Notes: generated from the letters alone by a model not told the origin. A stretch of DNA of 64,000 nucleotides from Marinimicrobium agarilyticum DSM 16975 (GCF_000423345.1 NZ_AUHU01000017.1:1-64000); one strand, 5' to 3'; numbered from the stretch's first letter, positions 24,829 through 33,763 are shown. Numbers and translations: made by a program.

Positions 24829-26746
24829 CGAGATTCAAAGCCTCTGCAATATCGGTCCAGGGGATGTACTTGAAGTTCTGGGGCGCTTCGGGCATCACAT
24901 TGTGGCCGTCTTGCACCACCAGCATGCCTTTCGGAAACGCGGCTCCAAGCGGGCGGGCGGTGGTTTCCAGCCCGTCGGTTTCGGAAGCACCATCTATACC
25001 AGTTTTGGCATCGGCCGCCACCCGAAACTTGCCTCGTACTTTGTACGGCGCTTCGGCGTCCAGTATGACATAGCTGTGATCCCCCTGGCTGGACAGCACC
25101 AGGTAGCGCGCATCATTTTCGGGATAAAGGGCCACGCCCTCAAGGTCGGCCACGACCACATCGCCCACTTCGATAATGGCGGCCAATTCCGAGCCAGTCT
25201 CCGGCTCCGCTGGCAGGGTCCAGAGCCCGTGATCCTCCTCACCAATATACAGCTGGCCGCGTTTGTCGTCGGCCACACAGCCTTCCGGCTGGGTGTCCAC
25301 CGCGAAATGACGGGCCACTTCTGACTGAATCTCTCCGTTGCGAACAAACAACCGGTGCTGTTCGAACCGGCCGCTCTTGCCATTGGCGATGGCGTAAGTT
25401 GCGCCCTTGGGGCTCTGATAGAGACAGATACCGTAGATTTCCTCTAAACCCGTCGGAAGCTCCGCCTGATGGCTGACCTCGCCGCTCTGCGCGTTGATGC
25501 GATAGACCGAAAGGGTATTGTGGTCGCGCTGGGTAGCGACCGCGATGTCGTCCGTGCCGTTGCCCCATTCAAAACCATAGCGCAGGTCGACGTTGTTCAC
25601 CCGCCCCACGGACAGATGCTGAACGCGCCGGCCCTCCATATCGAACACATCCAGCCCGAGCTTCTTGTCGGTGCCCAGCACGCGACTGGCCGACGGGTTC
25701 GACGGATGCACCCAGATGGCGGGATCATCGGCGGCATCCCCAAAGCGGGCAACCGCTTCGGTCTGGGCCACCGGTTTCACTGTCGGCACGCTTTTTTGCG
25801 GGGCCGCGTCGGAAAGGTATTGACGTGGGAAGCCCTCCGGCAGCGCCAATGACAGGCGGTAGTGGCGGCCGCTGTCATCGTCCCGCAGGACCAGTTGCAG
25901 TTGTTCGCCGTCGCGCCAGGCGTAGAGTTGTTCCGGTTCGGCCAGCGTCGCCAACGCACCGCCGTCGTCCAGAGGCCACACGTTCCAACCTCCATCGGTC
26001 GGGGTATAGAGCCGAGGGCGGCGATGCTCGATATCGATGGCCACTAACGTTTGCCCTACAAGGGCCAATGCTTCGGCGCCTTCGGCCAAGGTTCCAAAGG
26101 GCGGGGTGACGTCCACCAGCGAGCGCCCCGGCGCCGCCTCCGGGTTAGAGGGGTACTGCCACAGGCCGAGCCCCTCCTCCGCGAGGAACAGGTTGCTGCG
26201 GGCGTCGGCGGCACAGGCGGTGCCATTGGGGGCGATGGCCATGTCACGCACCTTGTGGTTTGCCGGGTTGCCTTCGCTATCGCGCAGCCACCACTGACTG
26301 GCGCTGCCACGCTCATCTATCAAGAACAGGTAAACATTGCCTTCCGGGTCCCGCTGCAGGCACAAGGTCTCCGCCACGAAATCCGGCGAGCTTACCTGGC
26401 TGACGGTTTCCAGGGTATTGGTGCGAGCGTTCCAACGCATCAAGGTCGGTTTCTGTTCCGCCCCCAGCACACTCGCCAACAGTAGTTGGCCGTCGGGCTC
26501 GCGCAACATCGCCACGCCTTCGGCCTCGACGTCCGAACGGTATTGCTCGTTGAAATCGGTATTCAGGAAACGCAGATTGTCGTCCAGCTGCCACCAGCCT
26601 TGCAGGCGTTGTTTGCCATTCACCACCGGCGCCAGAGTGGAGCCCGTGAGGGGCTCCGGCAACGGTTCGAGGGATTGGGCCGTCGCGGCGCTCGACAGGC
26701 CGACCATGAGGCCGGCCCCCAACAATAACGCTATCAGTGTTCGCAT
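24821..26746 (-). CDS. Beta-propeller phytase, two-domain form
   Basis: A 641-residue protein with a signal peptide (RTLIALLLGAGLMVGLSSAA). Residues about 330-641 form a complete beta-propeller phytase: VARFGDAADDPAIWVHPSNP, LGTDKKLGLDVFDMEGR, VDLRYGFEWG, EIYGICLYQS, QPEGCVADD and DLEGVALY. The N-terminal 300 residues look like a second, degenerate propeller, known from dual-domain phytases where it raises activity. The enzyme releases phosphate from phytate in a calcium-dependent way. It lies 11 bp after the receptor and overlaps phoX, so phosphate from phytate or its products is released at one site. Confidence 0.92.
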   Translation of the reverse strand: MRTLIALLLGAGLMVGLSSAATAQSLEPLPEPLTGSTLAPVVNGKQRLQGWWQLDDNLRFLNTDFNEQYRSDVEAEGVAMLREPDGQLLLASVLGAEQKPTLMRWNARTNTLETVSQVSSPDFVAETLCLQRDPEGNVYLFLIDERGSASQWWLRDSEGNPANHKVRDMAIAPNGTACAADARSNLFLAEEGLGLWQYPSNPEAAPGRSLVDVTPPFGTLAEGAEALALVGQTLVAIDIEHRRPRLYTPTDGGWNVWPLDDGGALATLAEPEQLYAWRDGEQLQLVLRDDDSGRHYRLSLALPEGFPRQYLSDAAPQKSVPTVKPVAQTEAVARFGDAADDPAIWVHPSNPSASRVLGTDKKLGLDVFDMEGRRVQHLSVGRVNNVDLRYGFEWGNGTDDIAVATQRDHNTLSVYRINAQSGEVSHQAELPTGLEEIYGICLYQSPKGATYAIANGKSGRFEQHRLFVRNGEIQSEVARHFAVDTQPEGCVADDKRGQLYIGEEDHGLWTLPAEPETGSELAAIIEVGDVVVADLEGVALYPENDARYLVLSSQGDHSYVILDAEAPYKVRGKFRVAADAKTGIDGASETDGLETTARPLGAAFPKGMLVVQDGHNVMPEAPQNFKYIPWTDIAEALNLDD

Positions 26747-26757
26747 GGTTTTCGCTC

Positions 26758-29508
26758 TTAGAAGTTGGTGATGTTCAGGCCCAGTTTCCAGGTCATGCCG
26801 TACTCTTCGTACTGGGCGTTATAGGCCGGTTGATTGACGTAGGCGTAGTAGGGCTCGTCGGTCAGGTTCACCGCTTCAAACACCAGTTGAATACCCTCGG
26901 TAATGAAGTAGCGGGCCGAAAGATCCAGTTGCACCTGCTCATCGACGAACACGTCATACTGTTCATCCGAAGGGTCGGTCACCTCTAACAGGTATTCGGA
27001 TTTGTAGTTGGCGGCCAGGCGCACACTGAACTGATCCGCTTCGTAACCAAGACTAAAATTTCCGGTCCATTCGGACTGGCTCGGCAGGACGGTATCGCGC
27101 TGGGCGGTGTCACCGTCATCGCTATAGCTCAGGGTGGCGTCGGAATCGGTGAAGGTGCCATTGGCGCCGATGAGGAAGCCGTTAAACGGCGTCGGCAGTT
27201 GGTTGAAACGTTTGGTAAAGGCCAGCTCCACACCGCGCAGCTCCGCCGCATCGCCGTTGGCGAAGGTGACCGCCTCGTCGAAGTCCGCGTACTCGCCCTG
27301 CCCCGCCAGATCGGTCTGGTAGATGAAGTGGTCAATGTCCTTGTAGAAGACGTAGGCGGACACCATGCTGGCGTAGCCCATGTAGTGCTCAATGCCGACG
27401 TCGATGTTGGAAGACTCCAACGGCTCCAGGGCCGGGTTGCCGAACTCGGCTTCGTCTTCATCGATGATGTAGTTCGGTGCCAGTTGTTCGAAAATAGGGC
27501 GCACAAGAGTGTTGGTCCAGGCCGCACGCACCTGGGTTTTGTCACTGATCAGGTAGCGCATTTGCAACGAGGGCAATACATGGTCGTATTCGTTTGCCGC
27601 TTCGGTATCGGAGAAGTCGCCATCGCTCAAGCGCGAACCGCTCGCCTCGAACTCGGTCTCTTCATACCGAACGCCCCCCAGAACCCGCAAATTACCGACA
27701 TCAATGCGCCCCATCAGGTAAGCGGCACTGACCGTTTCCTGGATGTCGAAATCTTCAATACGCGAGTCTTCTTCCGAAAAATAATCGTCGGCAGAGAGCG
27801 GGGCAATGGTTTCCCAGACCGGGGCGGTGTCAATGTGAGCGCCGAGCCGGCCCAGATTGTAATCCGGCTCCTCACCCGCATAGCCAGTCAGCAACAAAGC
27901 ATCGCCGGTCGCCCCCGCCTCTTCAAAGTCTTCATAGACCCAGATGGTGACATCATCGGTTTTGTGCCGGTCCATGTGCTTCATCCCGAATTTCAGCTGC
28001 ACCGGGTTCTGACCCAGCCGGCCATCGCGGCTAAAGTCCAGCCTGAAAGACTCGGATTCATCCTCCGTACCCGAGCTGGCCACTTCCACCTCATCCAATT
28101 CATACGACTCGGGCGCGTAATAGTCTGAAGGCGCACTGAACAGGGGTTTGCGGGTACCGCTGTAACTCACCGCATCAAACGCGTCAGCGCCTGAGAAAAC
28201 CGCTCCGGCAATATGGACCGGCTCGTTTTCGCTGGATTCGGACAGCGCCACCTGGTAGTCCACCGTCCATTGGTCAAGCCGGGTGGAACCGCCCAGAGAA
28301 GTGGAGAGGATTTCCTGGGTTTCCTCGCGGTCTTTCAGTTCGCGCTCCACCTTCACCACACCGGCAGCGCCCTCGGCCGTCGCCTCTTCAAACTCAATGA
28401 CATTGGCCAGGCGAATTTCAGAGTCGGTAAATTCGCTGTACAGGGTTCGCCAGTACAGGTCGGTGCTATCGCTGGGTTTGTAATCCAGGTTGAGGGTTAG
28501 ACCGGAGCGCTCGCGAGTAATTCGGTACAGGCGTTGCTCGGCCTCTTCAAGCGACGCACCGTCCTCAAAGTCCCAGGCGCCGCCGGTTTCGACGTTGTGC
28601 GAACCGAAGCTACGGTCCTGCCAACTTCCGCCCAACGCCACACCAAAATTGTCTCTGCCCTCGCCCACGCTGAACTGGTTGCTACCCGTTACCGCAAATT
28701 TCGGACTGGTTTCTTCGGTCAGATCGTTGTAGCTGCCTTCGGCGGTAACCCGGTAAAAAGCGCCGTCGCGATCAAACGCTGAAAGACTTCGAATATCGAT
28801 GCTACCCCCCAGGGCATTGGCGTCCATATCCGGCGTTACGGTTTTGGACACCACGAGGGTTTCGAGCAGATCCGACGGAATCACATCCAGGGCAACGGCA
28901 CGACGACCGCTGTCGGGCGACGGCAGGCTGACGCCGTTGACGGTCACGGCGTTGTAGTCCGGACCCATGCCGCGAATGCGAACGTAGCGCCCTTCCCCTT
29001 GGTCACGTTCGATGGAAAGTCCCGGAAGACGTTGCAGCGCCTCGGACACGTTAGTGTCCGGGAACTGGCCAATGGCGTTGGAGGAAACGGCGCTGACAAT
29101 ATTGTCGGCCGTGCGTTGAAGGTTCAACGATTTGTTCAGGCTACCGGCCTGGCCTCGAATCACCAAGGTTTCCATCGCGCCGTCGGAAAGCCGCAGGTTG
29201 CGAACCAGAGTCTGGTCATCTTCCACCTGAATTTTCTCGCGCTGAACGTTGGAGCCAAGATAGTTCACTTCCAGCAGATACTCCCCTGCGTCCACATCGC
29301 GCAGATAAAAGCGGCCGTCGCGCCCCGTCACCGCGTTCAGGTTCAGCGCTTCGATTCGAACCTGGGCGCCCTGAAGCGGCGCACCAGTGCTGTCGGAAAC
29401 CAGTTGCCCAGTCACTTGGCCATCGGCCCAAGCCGCACCACTGGCCAGGGTCGCGATGGCTGTCGCGAGCAGACGGCGTTTACCTATACGGTTGGTCAAA
29501 GCTTTCAC
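26758..29508 (-). CDS. TonB-dependent receptor of the phytate operon
   Basis: A 916-residue outer-membrane receptor. I chose the GTG at 29508, which gives the signal peptide of KALTNRIGKRRLLATAIATL and a GGGGGA site upstream. The mature N-terminus is a carboxypeptidase-regulatory-like domain (VTGQLVSDSTGAPLQGAQVR). It is followed by a plug (QFPDTNVSEALQRLPGLSIE and ALGGSIDIRS) and a barrel ending in LNITNF. Receptors adjoining beta-propeller phytases are known in marine and plant-associated proteobacteria. Phytate, its metal complexes or inositol phosphates are likely ligands, by context only. A Pho box lies 76 bp upstream of the start. Confidence 0.9.
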   Translation of the reverse strand: MKALTNRIGKRRLLATAIATLASGAAWADGQVTGQLVSDSTGAPLQGAQVRIEALNLNAVTGRDGRFYLRDVDAGEYLLEVNYLGSNVQREKIQVEDDQTLVRNLRLSDGAMETLVIRGQAGSLNKSLNLQRTADNIVSAVSSNAIGQFPDTNVSEALQRLPGLSIERDQGEGRYVRIRGMGPDYNAVTVNGVSLPSPDSGRRAVALDVIPSDLLETLVVSKTVTPDMDANALGGSIDIRSLSAFDRDGAFYRVTAEGSYNDLTEETSPKFAVTGSNQFSVGEGRDNFGVALGGSWQDRSFGSHNVETGGAWDFEDGASLEEAEQRLYRITRERSGLTLNLDYKPSDSTDLYWRTLYSEFTDSEIRLANVIEFEEATAEGAAGVVKVERELKDREETQEILSTSLGGSTRLDQWTVDYQVALSESSENEPVHIAGAVFSGADAFDAVSYSGTRKPLFSAPSDYYAPESYELDEVEVASSGTEDESESFRLDFSRDGRLGQNPVQLKFGMKHMDRHKTDDVTIWVYEDFEEAGATGDALLLTGYAGEEPDYNLGRLGAHIDTAPVWETIAPLSADDYFSEEDSRIEDFDIQETVSAAYLMGRIDVGNLRVLGGVRYEETEFEASGSRLSDGDFSDTEAANEYDHVLPSLQMRYLISDKTQVRAAWTNTLVRPIFEQLAPNYIIDEDEAEFGNPALEPLESSNIDVGIEHYMGYASMVSAYVFYKDIDHFIYQTDLAGQGEYADFDEAVTFANGDAAELRGVELAFTKRFNQLPTPFNGFLIGANGTFTDSDATLSYSDDGDTAQRDTVLPSQSEWTGNFSLGYEADQFSVRLAANYKSEYLLEVTDPSDEQYDVFVDEQVQLDLSARYFITEGIQLVFEAVNLTDEPYYAYVNQPAYNAQYEEYGMTWKLGLNITNF

Positions 29509-29583
29509 AATTCTATCCCCCAATGAATGTCGTGACCTGACGTCACTTCTGTAGCAAGTCGACAGGCACGCTAGGGGGGACAG

Positions 29584-29601
29584 ATGACAGCGCGATGACA
29601 G
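29584..29601 (-). promoter_or_regulatory. Pho box upstream of the phytate operon
   Basis: On the minus strand, CTGTCATCGCGCTGTCAT is two perfect CTGTCAT half-sites spaced 4 bp apart, the exact PhoB-binding layout. A further CTGTCC follows. It lies between the divergent receptor and GGDEF genes, at a suitable distance from the receptor start. The rest of this 368-bp gap (29509-29876) shows no gene. Confidence 0.92.
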
Positions 29602-29876
29602 ATGACCGGGGGCGCCCGGCATTATCGGAAGATCAAGGTCCTTTTGAGCCGATATGCCCCCCTGCCACCGGCAGTACCAAAGTGGATAGGGCGCCCCACA
29701 GCGCTGTCGGCGCCGAACATGAGGGCGCTTTGGCCCCGCCTTAAAAAATAGCCTGATCCTTTTTGCCCCTTACCATTTTTACCCGGCGGTTCCTGAAAAA
29801 AGCCCGGCTGTCACAAAAGGGTTACATTTCTCTGGTAATGAGTGCCTAACATTATTTTTCCTATGGAGCCCGACTC

Positions 29877-30785
29877 ATGCTTGCGCTACATCGATGGAAA
29901 CTGTTGTCGACGCTCCTGACGTTGAACCTGATACTGATTGCCACTCTGATAATGGGGACGGTCAAAACGTGGGGCGATATCGACTGGCTGGACATCCTGG
30001 GTGAAGGCAGTGTCACGCTGATGGCATTGGTCTGGTGGCTGTTTACTCTCAACAATCGCCCCGCCGGAGCGGTGACCAATTGGCTGGCGTTGGGGTTGGG
30101 GCTGCTGTTTTTGGGAACCTTCCAGGACGTTGTGGATGAAGTGGTTGCCCTGCCGGAAGGGCACTTCTTCCGCGGTGGGCTGGAGTCGACACTGACGCCC
30201 TGCGGGCTGATCCTGCTCACTGTGGGCCTGTTTCACTGGCAGCGGGAGCAGCGTGCGTTTAATCTACGCGAGCGCAAGCGCGAACAGTTTTACCGGGAAT
30301 ACCGGCTGCAAGACCAGCTCACGGGGCTGGGCGATGCCCGGTACCTACAGCAACAGTTGCCGTTGATGACCGAGCGGGCCGAGCGGGAAGGCCAGCCTTT
30401 TGCGTTACTGCTGCTGGATATTGATCACTTTTCGGTGACCAACCGTCAGTACGGCAGTAAAGAGTGTGACCGTCTGCTACGTGAGCTCAGCGAACTGCTT
30501 CTGTTGAACCTTCGCCGGTGCGACCTCTTGTGCCGCTACGCCGGGGACCGCTTCGCCATCCTGATGCCCAGCACGGGGCAACTGCTTGCGCGCGAGCAAG
30601 CCCAGCAGCTCGCCAACGCGGTCCAACACTTTGCCTACAAAACCGCTCAGGGGGAGTCCCTGTTTCATACCGCCAGCGTCGGTCTGGCACTGAACCCGCC
30701 GACCGCGCGGGAGCAGTTGCTGACGGTGGCAACCCATTCATTGCTGCAGGCGAAGGAGGCGCAGGCGCCGCGACAGGCTGCCTGA
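29877..30785 (+). CDS. Membrane protein with degenerate GGDEF domain
   Basis: A 302-residue inner-membrane protein with four N-terminal TM segments (about 8-28, 40-58, 65-82 and 105-121). These are followed by a GGDEF-type domain (QDQLTGLGDARYLQQQLPLM, then LLLLDIDHFSVTNRQYGSKE). The signature motif reads RYAGDRFAIL, that is A-G-D-R-F in place of G-G-D/E-E-F, so diguanylate cyclase activity is doubtful. It may instead bind GTP or c-di-GMP or act by contact. It lies divergent to the Pho-controlled operon and 6 bp before an AraC-type regulator, which suggests a sensor-regulator pair. That is inference. Confidence 0.75.
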   Translation: MLALHRWKLLSTLLTLNLILIATLIMGTVKTWGDIDWLDILGEGSVTLMALVWWLFTLNNRPAGAVTNWLALGLGLLFLGTFQDVVDEVVALPEGHFFRGGLESTLTPCGLILLTVGLFHWQREQRAFNLRERKREQFYREYRLQDQLTGLGDARYLQQQLPLMTERAEREGQPFALLLLDIDHFSVTNRQYGSKECDRLLRELSELLLLNLRRCDLLCRYAGDRFAILMPSTGQLLAREQAQQLANAVQHFAYKTAQGESLFHTASVGLALNPPTAREQLLTVATHSLLQAKEAQAPRQAA

Positions 30786-30791
30786 CCGATT

Positions 30792-31796
30792 ATGGCCCTG
30801 TACGATATTGACACACCAGCCGTACCGATTCACCGCTTGCCGGCGGCGCTGATCGAAACCTGTCTTGATAGGGATATTGATCCCGAAAAGCTGCTGCGCG
30901 GCACCGGTATATTTTTGGAGGATGTTCAGCGCGGCGAACGCCTCCTGCAACCGGCGCACTGCTTCCGATTGATTGAGAACGCCACGCGCCTGGGGCCGGC
31001 GGAGCTGCCGTTTCTCACCGGCCACCGACTGTATCCCGGAAACTATGGCGCCTCCGGCGCAGCCTGGACCAACGCAGAAAACCTGTTAAAGGCGCTGCGC
31101 ACGCTCGAACGCTTTGCCAGTTCGCTCAGTCCTCTATGGTGGCCTCGCCTTGAGATGGGAGGGGACGGTGCCCGCCTTTACTGGGCCAGCGCCTGCGGTG
31201 GGGAAACCAATGCGGATTTTCTGAACGCTTTAATGATGACCGCCGTCACCTCCTTCTGCCAATGGCTGGGCGAACGTTCTTTTGCCTGGCACTACGTCCT
31301 GCCGGGGCCACTGAATTACCCCGAGCAGTACGACGTTCATTGGGGGCCGAATGTTCGGGCGAACAGCCTCTCGTGCTACATGTGGATTGATCGCGAAAGT
31401 TTGCTTGCGCCCTGGCCCAGAGCGTCAGCCAGCGCGGCAGCCTCCGCCATTCACCAGGCGACCCAGAGAGAAAGCGCGAAACTCAAGGGGTTCGTGGCCT
31501 ATGTGGATCAGCACCTGATAGAAACGATCGACCAATCCCCCAGCATGGAGAAGTTGGCGATTCATCTGGGCGTGAGCACGGCAACATTGAAACGCCGCTT
31601 CCAGAGACACCACACCCATTTTCAGGCGCGCTATGACCAGGTCCGCCAACAACTGGCCATCGAGTGGCTGACCCGACAGGGCTTGTCACTGGAGGAGGTA
31701 GCCCAACGATTGCATTTTCACGATGGGCGCAACCTGCGCCGCGCCTTCAAACGCTGGACCGGCGTTCTTCCCAGTTCACTGATCGGCACCGTCTGA
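30792..31796 (+). CDS. AraC-family transcriptional regulator
   Basis: A 334-residue regulator. An N-terminal Arabinose_bd-type effector domain (PAALIETCLDRDIDPEKLLR through about residue 200) precedes a C-terminal double helix-turn-helix (SPSMEKLAIHLGVSTATLKR and LSLEEVAQRLHFHDGRNLRR, ending FKRWTGVLPSSL). This domain type occurs in regulators of lipid or fatty-acid related genes, but the effector is unknown here. The gene follows the degenerate GGDEF gene by 6 bp. Its end overlaps the convergent kinase gene by 21 bp. Confidence 0.88.
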   Translation: MALYDIDTPAVPIHRLPAALIETCLDRDIDPEKLLRGTGIFLEDVQRGERLLQPAHCFRLIENATRLGPAELPFLTGHRLYPGNYGASGAAWTNAENLLKALRTLERFASSLSPLWWPRLEMGGDGARLYWASACGGETNADFLNALMMTAVTSFCQWLGERSFAWHYVLPGPLNYPEQYDVHWGPNVRANSLSCYMWIDRESLLAPWPRASASAAASAIHQATQRESAKLKGFVAYVDQHLIETIDQSPSMEKLAIHLGVSTATLKRRFQRHHTHFQARYDQVRQQLAIEWLTRQGLSLEEVAQRLHFHDGRNLRRAFKRWTGVLPSSLIGTV

Positions 31797-32543
31797 ATTC
31801 AACGCAACGACTCTTTCCCATAGGTCATTGGTCCACTGGGCCAGCTCGTGCACGAACGGGTCTACCACCAGGCTGGGATCAAGGCACCAGCGATCAATGT
31901 CGGGATGTCCCACGGCCGCGTACTCCCAGTCAATCAGGTATAAACGCTCATCACTTTCCAGAATGTTTTCAGGAATCAGATCGTGATGGGTCAAGACCGG
32001 CTCCCAGCCCGAGCGATCAAACGCGACCAGGCGGGGCCAGAAGTCATTCCAACCCTGGGCCAATTTCTGCTCAATCGCTCCAGCCGCCTCTAGCTGGTGC
32101 CAGTAGTGACTGAGATAGTCTTGATAACGCCGCCGCGGGGTTTCCGGTTCAAGCTGATGCACCCGCGCAAGCATTTCCAACAGTCGGCGTCGCTGGTAGG
32201 GATTCTCCAGGTCGCTGGCATTCCAGGTGCGGGCGTCGATATGACGAAAGACGGTGAAACAATAATCCGGCGACCAATAGCCGGCACCGCGCGTGATGCC
32301 CGCCGCCGCGACGGTTTCCAGTATTCGCTCTTCATGCTCGCGCTGAATGCCCAAGGATTCTCCCCGGGGGTTGTTCAGCCGCAATAACAACTCATAGGGC
32401 AACCCGGGGGCGTGGAGTTGATAACTGCGATTGGTTCGCCCGCCCGGGACCGGGGCTATAACCCTCGGCCGATCCTTAAGGCCCATCCCCCAGTCCGGCC
32501 AGGTATCGAGCGCTTGCTCCAGCGCACCGGGCGCCTCAAGCAC
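31776..32543 (-). CDS. Thiamine-kinase-like aminoglycoside phosphotransferase family protein
   Basis: A 255-residue kinase of the APH/choline kinase fold. The catalytic loop is VLTHHDLIPENIL (HxDxxxxN) and the metal site is LYLIDWEYAAVGHPDIDRW. An N-terminal PVPGGRTNRSYQL lies in the nucleotide region. The GTG at 32543 overlaps pnuT by 8 bp; the longer frame runs deep into pnuT. As the last gene of a TPP-riboswitch operon it most likely phosphorylates imported thiamine, as E. coli ThiK does. The assignment rests on context plus fold. Confidence 0.8.
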   Translation of the reverse strand: MLEAPGALEQALDTWPDWGMGLKDRPRVIAPVPGGRTNRSYQLHAPGLPYELLLRLNNPRGESLGIQREHEERILETVAAAGITRGAGYWSPDYCFTVFRHIDARTWNASDLENPYQRRRLLEMLARVHQLEPETPRRRYQDYLSHYWHQLEAAGAIEQKLAQGWNDFWPRLVAFDRSGWEPVLTHHDLIPENILESDERLYLIDWEYAAVGHPDIDRWCLDPSLVVDPFVHELAQWTNDLWERVVALNSDGADQ

Positions 32544-33168
32544 GGGCGACCTCCGTCTGCTCAACGTCAAGGCTGCGATAGTCCCGGTACCAGTTGATCC
32601 ACCCAAATACCGAAATTACCAGGTAGCTGACCAGGAGCAGCGCGGTGAGGTACATTTCCCGATCTATAAGCACAACGATGGCGGTGCTGTTGATGACCAT
32701 CCAGTAGGGCCAGTTCTCAAGGACCTTGCGCGCGACCATGAAGGTGGTGACCACAGCGGCCCAGGTGGTGAACGAGTCCACATAAGGCCAGGCGGCCTCG
32801 CTGAAATAGGTCAGCCAGGTGCCCGAAGCGGCGCTGATCAGCAGCACACCCCCAATCACCAGTAGGTGTTTTTGCCAGGGCCAGGTTTGCACGGGCAATT
32901 CGGTATCACCTTTGCCGCCGTGGCGCCACTGCAACCAGCCGTACACGGCCATGGCCATGTAATAGACGTTGAGGCCGGACTCCATGAGCAGACTGACGTT
33001 CCAGTAGAGCACGGTGTAGATGGCGGTACTGGCGAAGCCGCAGTACCAGCACAGGGGGTTTTGTCGAACGGCCAGTACGATGTAGCCGATGGCGAGTATC
33101 ACGGCGACGAGTTCCCAGCCGAGCCATTGGGACCAGGTATTGGCGATTTGCTGGGCGACCTCTTCCAT
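32536..33168 (-). CDS. pnuT: PnuT-type thiamine transporter (PnuC family)
   Basis: A 210-residue inner-membrane protein of the PnuC family with about seven TM segments. Landmarks are ELVAVILAIGYIVLAVRQNP, NVYYMAMAVYGWLQWRHGGK and the C-terminal SYLVISVFGWINWYRDYR. PnuC proteins import nicotinamide riboside, and the PnuT branch imports thiamine. The upstream TPP riboswitch and flanking thiamine genes favour PnuT. The start lies one base past the stop of the upstream gene, and the end overlaps the kinase gene, a tight operon. Confidence 0.88.
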   Translation of the reverse strand: MEEVAQQIANTWSQWLGWELVAVILAIGYIVLAVRQNPLCWYCGFASTAIYTVLYWNVSLLMESGLNVYYMAMAVYGWLQWRHGGKGDTELPVQTWPWQKHLLVIGGVLLISAASGTWLTYFSEAAWPYVDSFTTWAAVVTTFMVARKVLENWPYWMVINSTAIVVLIDREMYLTALLLVSYLVISVFGWINWYRDYRSLDVEQTEVARA

Positions 33169-33169
33169 T

Positions 33170-33421
33170 TCAGTTCAGGGCTTCGTAGTTGGGTAGGAAT
33201 TTGGTGACGAAGACGGCTTTGCCAAAGTGTTCATAGCTGTATTTGAGGCCATCCCGAAGCACGTCCATGACGCGGTCGTAGTCGCCGGTGATGATGGTGC
33301 AGGTGGGGACGGTCTGGATTTTGAGGCCGTCCTGTTGGTTGAGCCAGTCGATGAAGCCTTTGATCGGCGGGATGTAGTCGCCGTTAAAGGGATACATGCT
33401 GATTTCTATGGAGAGTTTCAT
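33170..33421 (-). CDS. YkoF/MTH1187-type thiamine-binding protein
   Basis: An 83-residue protein, MKLSIEISMYPFNGDYIPPI, followed by TVPTCTIITGDYDRVMDVLR and EHFGKAVFVTKFLPN. This is the small ferredoxin-like fold of the thiamine-binding MTH1187/YkoF family. I chose the ATG at 33421. The open frame back to 33532 runs through a palindromic element ([17 protein letters not shown]) and is not coding. It is separated from the upstream receptor by two such elements. It probably binds thiamine or its pyrimidine in the cytoplasm. Confidence 0.82.
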   Translation of the reverse strand: MKLSIEISMYPFNGDYIPPIKGFIDWLNQQDGLKIQTVPTCTIITGDYDRVMDVLRDGLKYSYEHFGKAVFVTKFLPNYEALN

Positions 33422-33458
33422 AGGGGTTGAACCTTTTTGATTAAGTTTGGGGGCGAGC

Positions 33459-33557
33459 CGATCCGGTGCACTGACCCAAGACACGCCGTAAACCCATCCC
33501 TGGGGGCTCGAATCGCGTGTCCCGCGCTCCACGGTCTTGGGTCAGTGCACCGGATCG
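33459..33557. repeat. Palindromic core element, copy 2a
   Basis: Perfect 24-bp arms at 33459-33482 and 33534-33557 enclose a 51-bp core at 33483-33533 of subtype I, in the same orientation as copy 1. Arm sequence (GATCCGGTGCACTGACCCAA) is private. It forms an inverted pair with copy 2b, with an 85-bp spacer between them. Confidence 0.9.
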
Positions 33558-33642
33558 ACTCTTCGCCGGACGTTCAGGAGTGTTTATCAAATTCAAGTTG
33601 CACCGCTTTCTGGGCGATGTCGGACCAAGAACGTGATGCTAA

Positions 33643-33749
33643 GTCGTTGTCAGAAACCTTGGACCAGGACCGTGGAGCGGGGGACCCGCGATTCGAGCCC
33701 CCAGGGATGGGTTTACGGCGTGTCCTGGTCCAAGGTTTCTGACAACGAC
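33643..33749. repeat. Palindromic core element, copy 2b
   Basis: Perfect 28-bp arms at 33643-33670 and 33722-33749 enclose a 51-bp subtype I core at 33671-33721, in reverse orientation to copy 2a. It lies only 14 bp beyond the stop of the thiamine receptor gene, so it would be transcribed as a strong hairpin at the 3' end of that gene. Confidence 0.9.
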
Positions 33750-33763
33750 GCCCCCACACTACA

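Noticed and set aside
22777-24873. Long plus-strand open frame (about 698 codons) opposite phoX
   Set aside because: It is the mirror of a GC-rich gene with strong third-position bias. Its Gly/Val/His-rich sequence has no domain, while the minus strand encodes a complete PhoX.
33483-33533. Core of the palindromic element as a tRNA 3' fragment
   Set aside because: GCTCGAATC followed by CGCTCCA recalls a T-loop and acceptor end, but the T-stem bases do not pair and no other tRNA arms are present.
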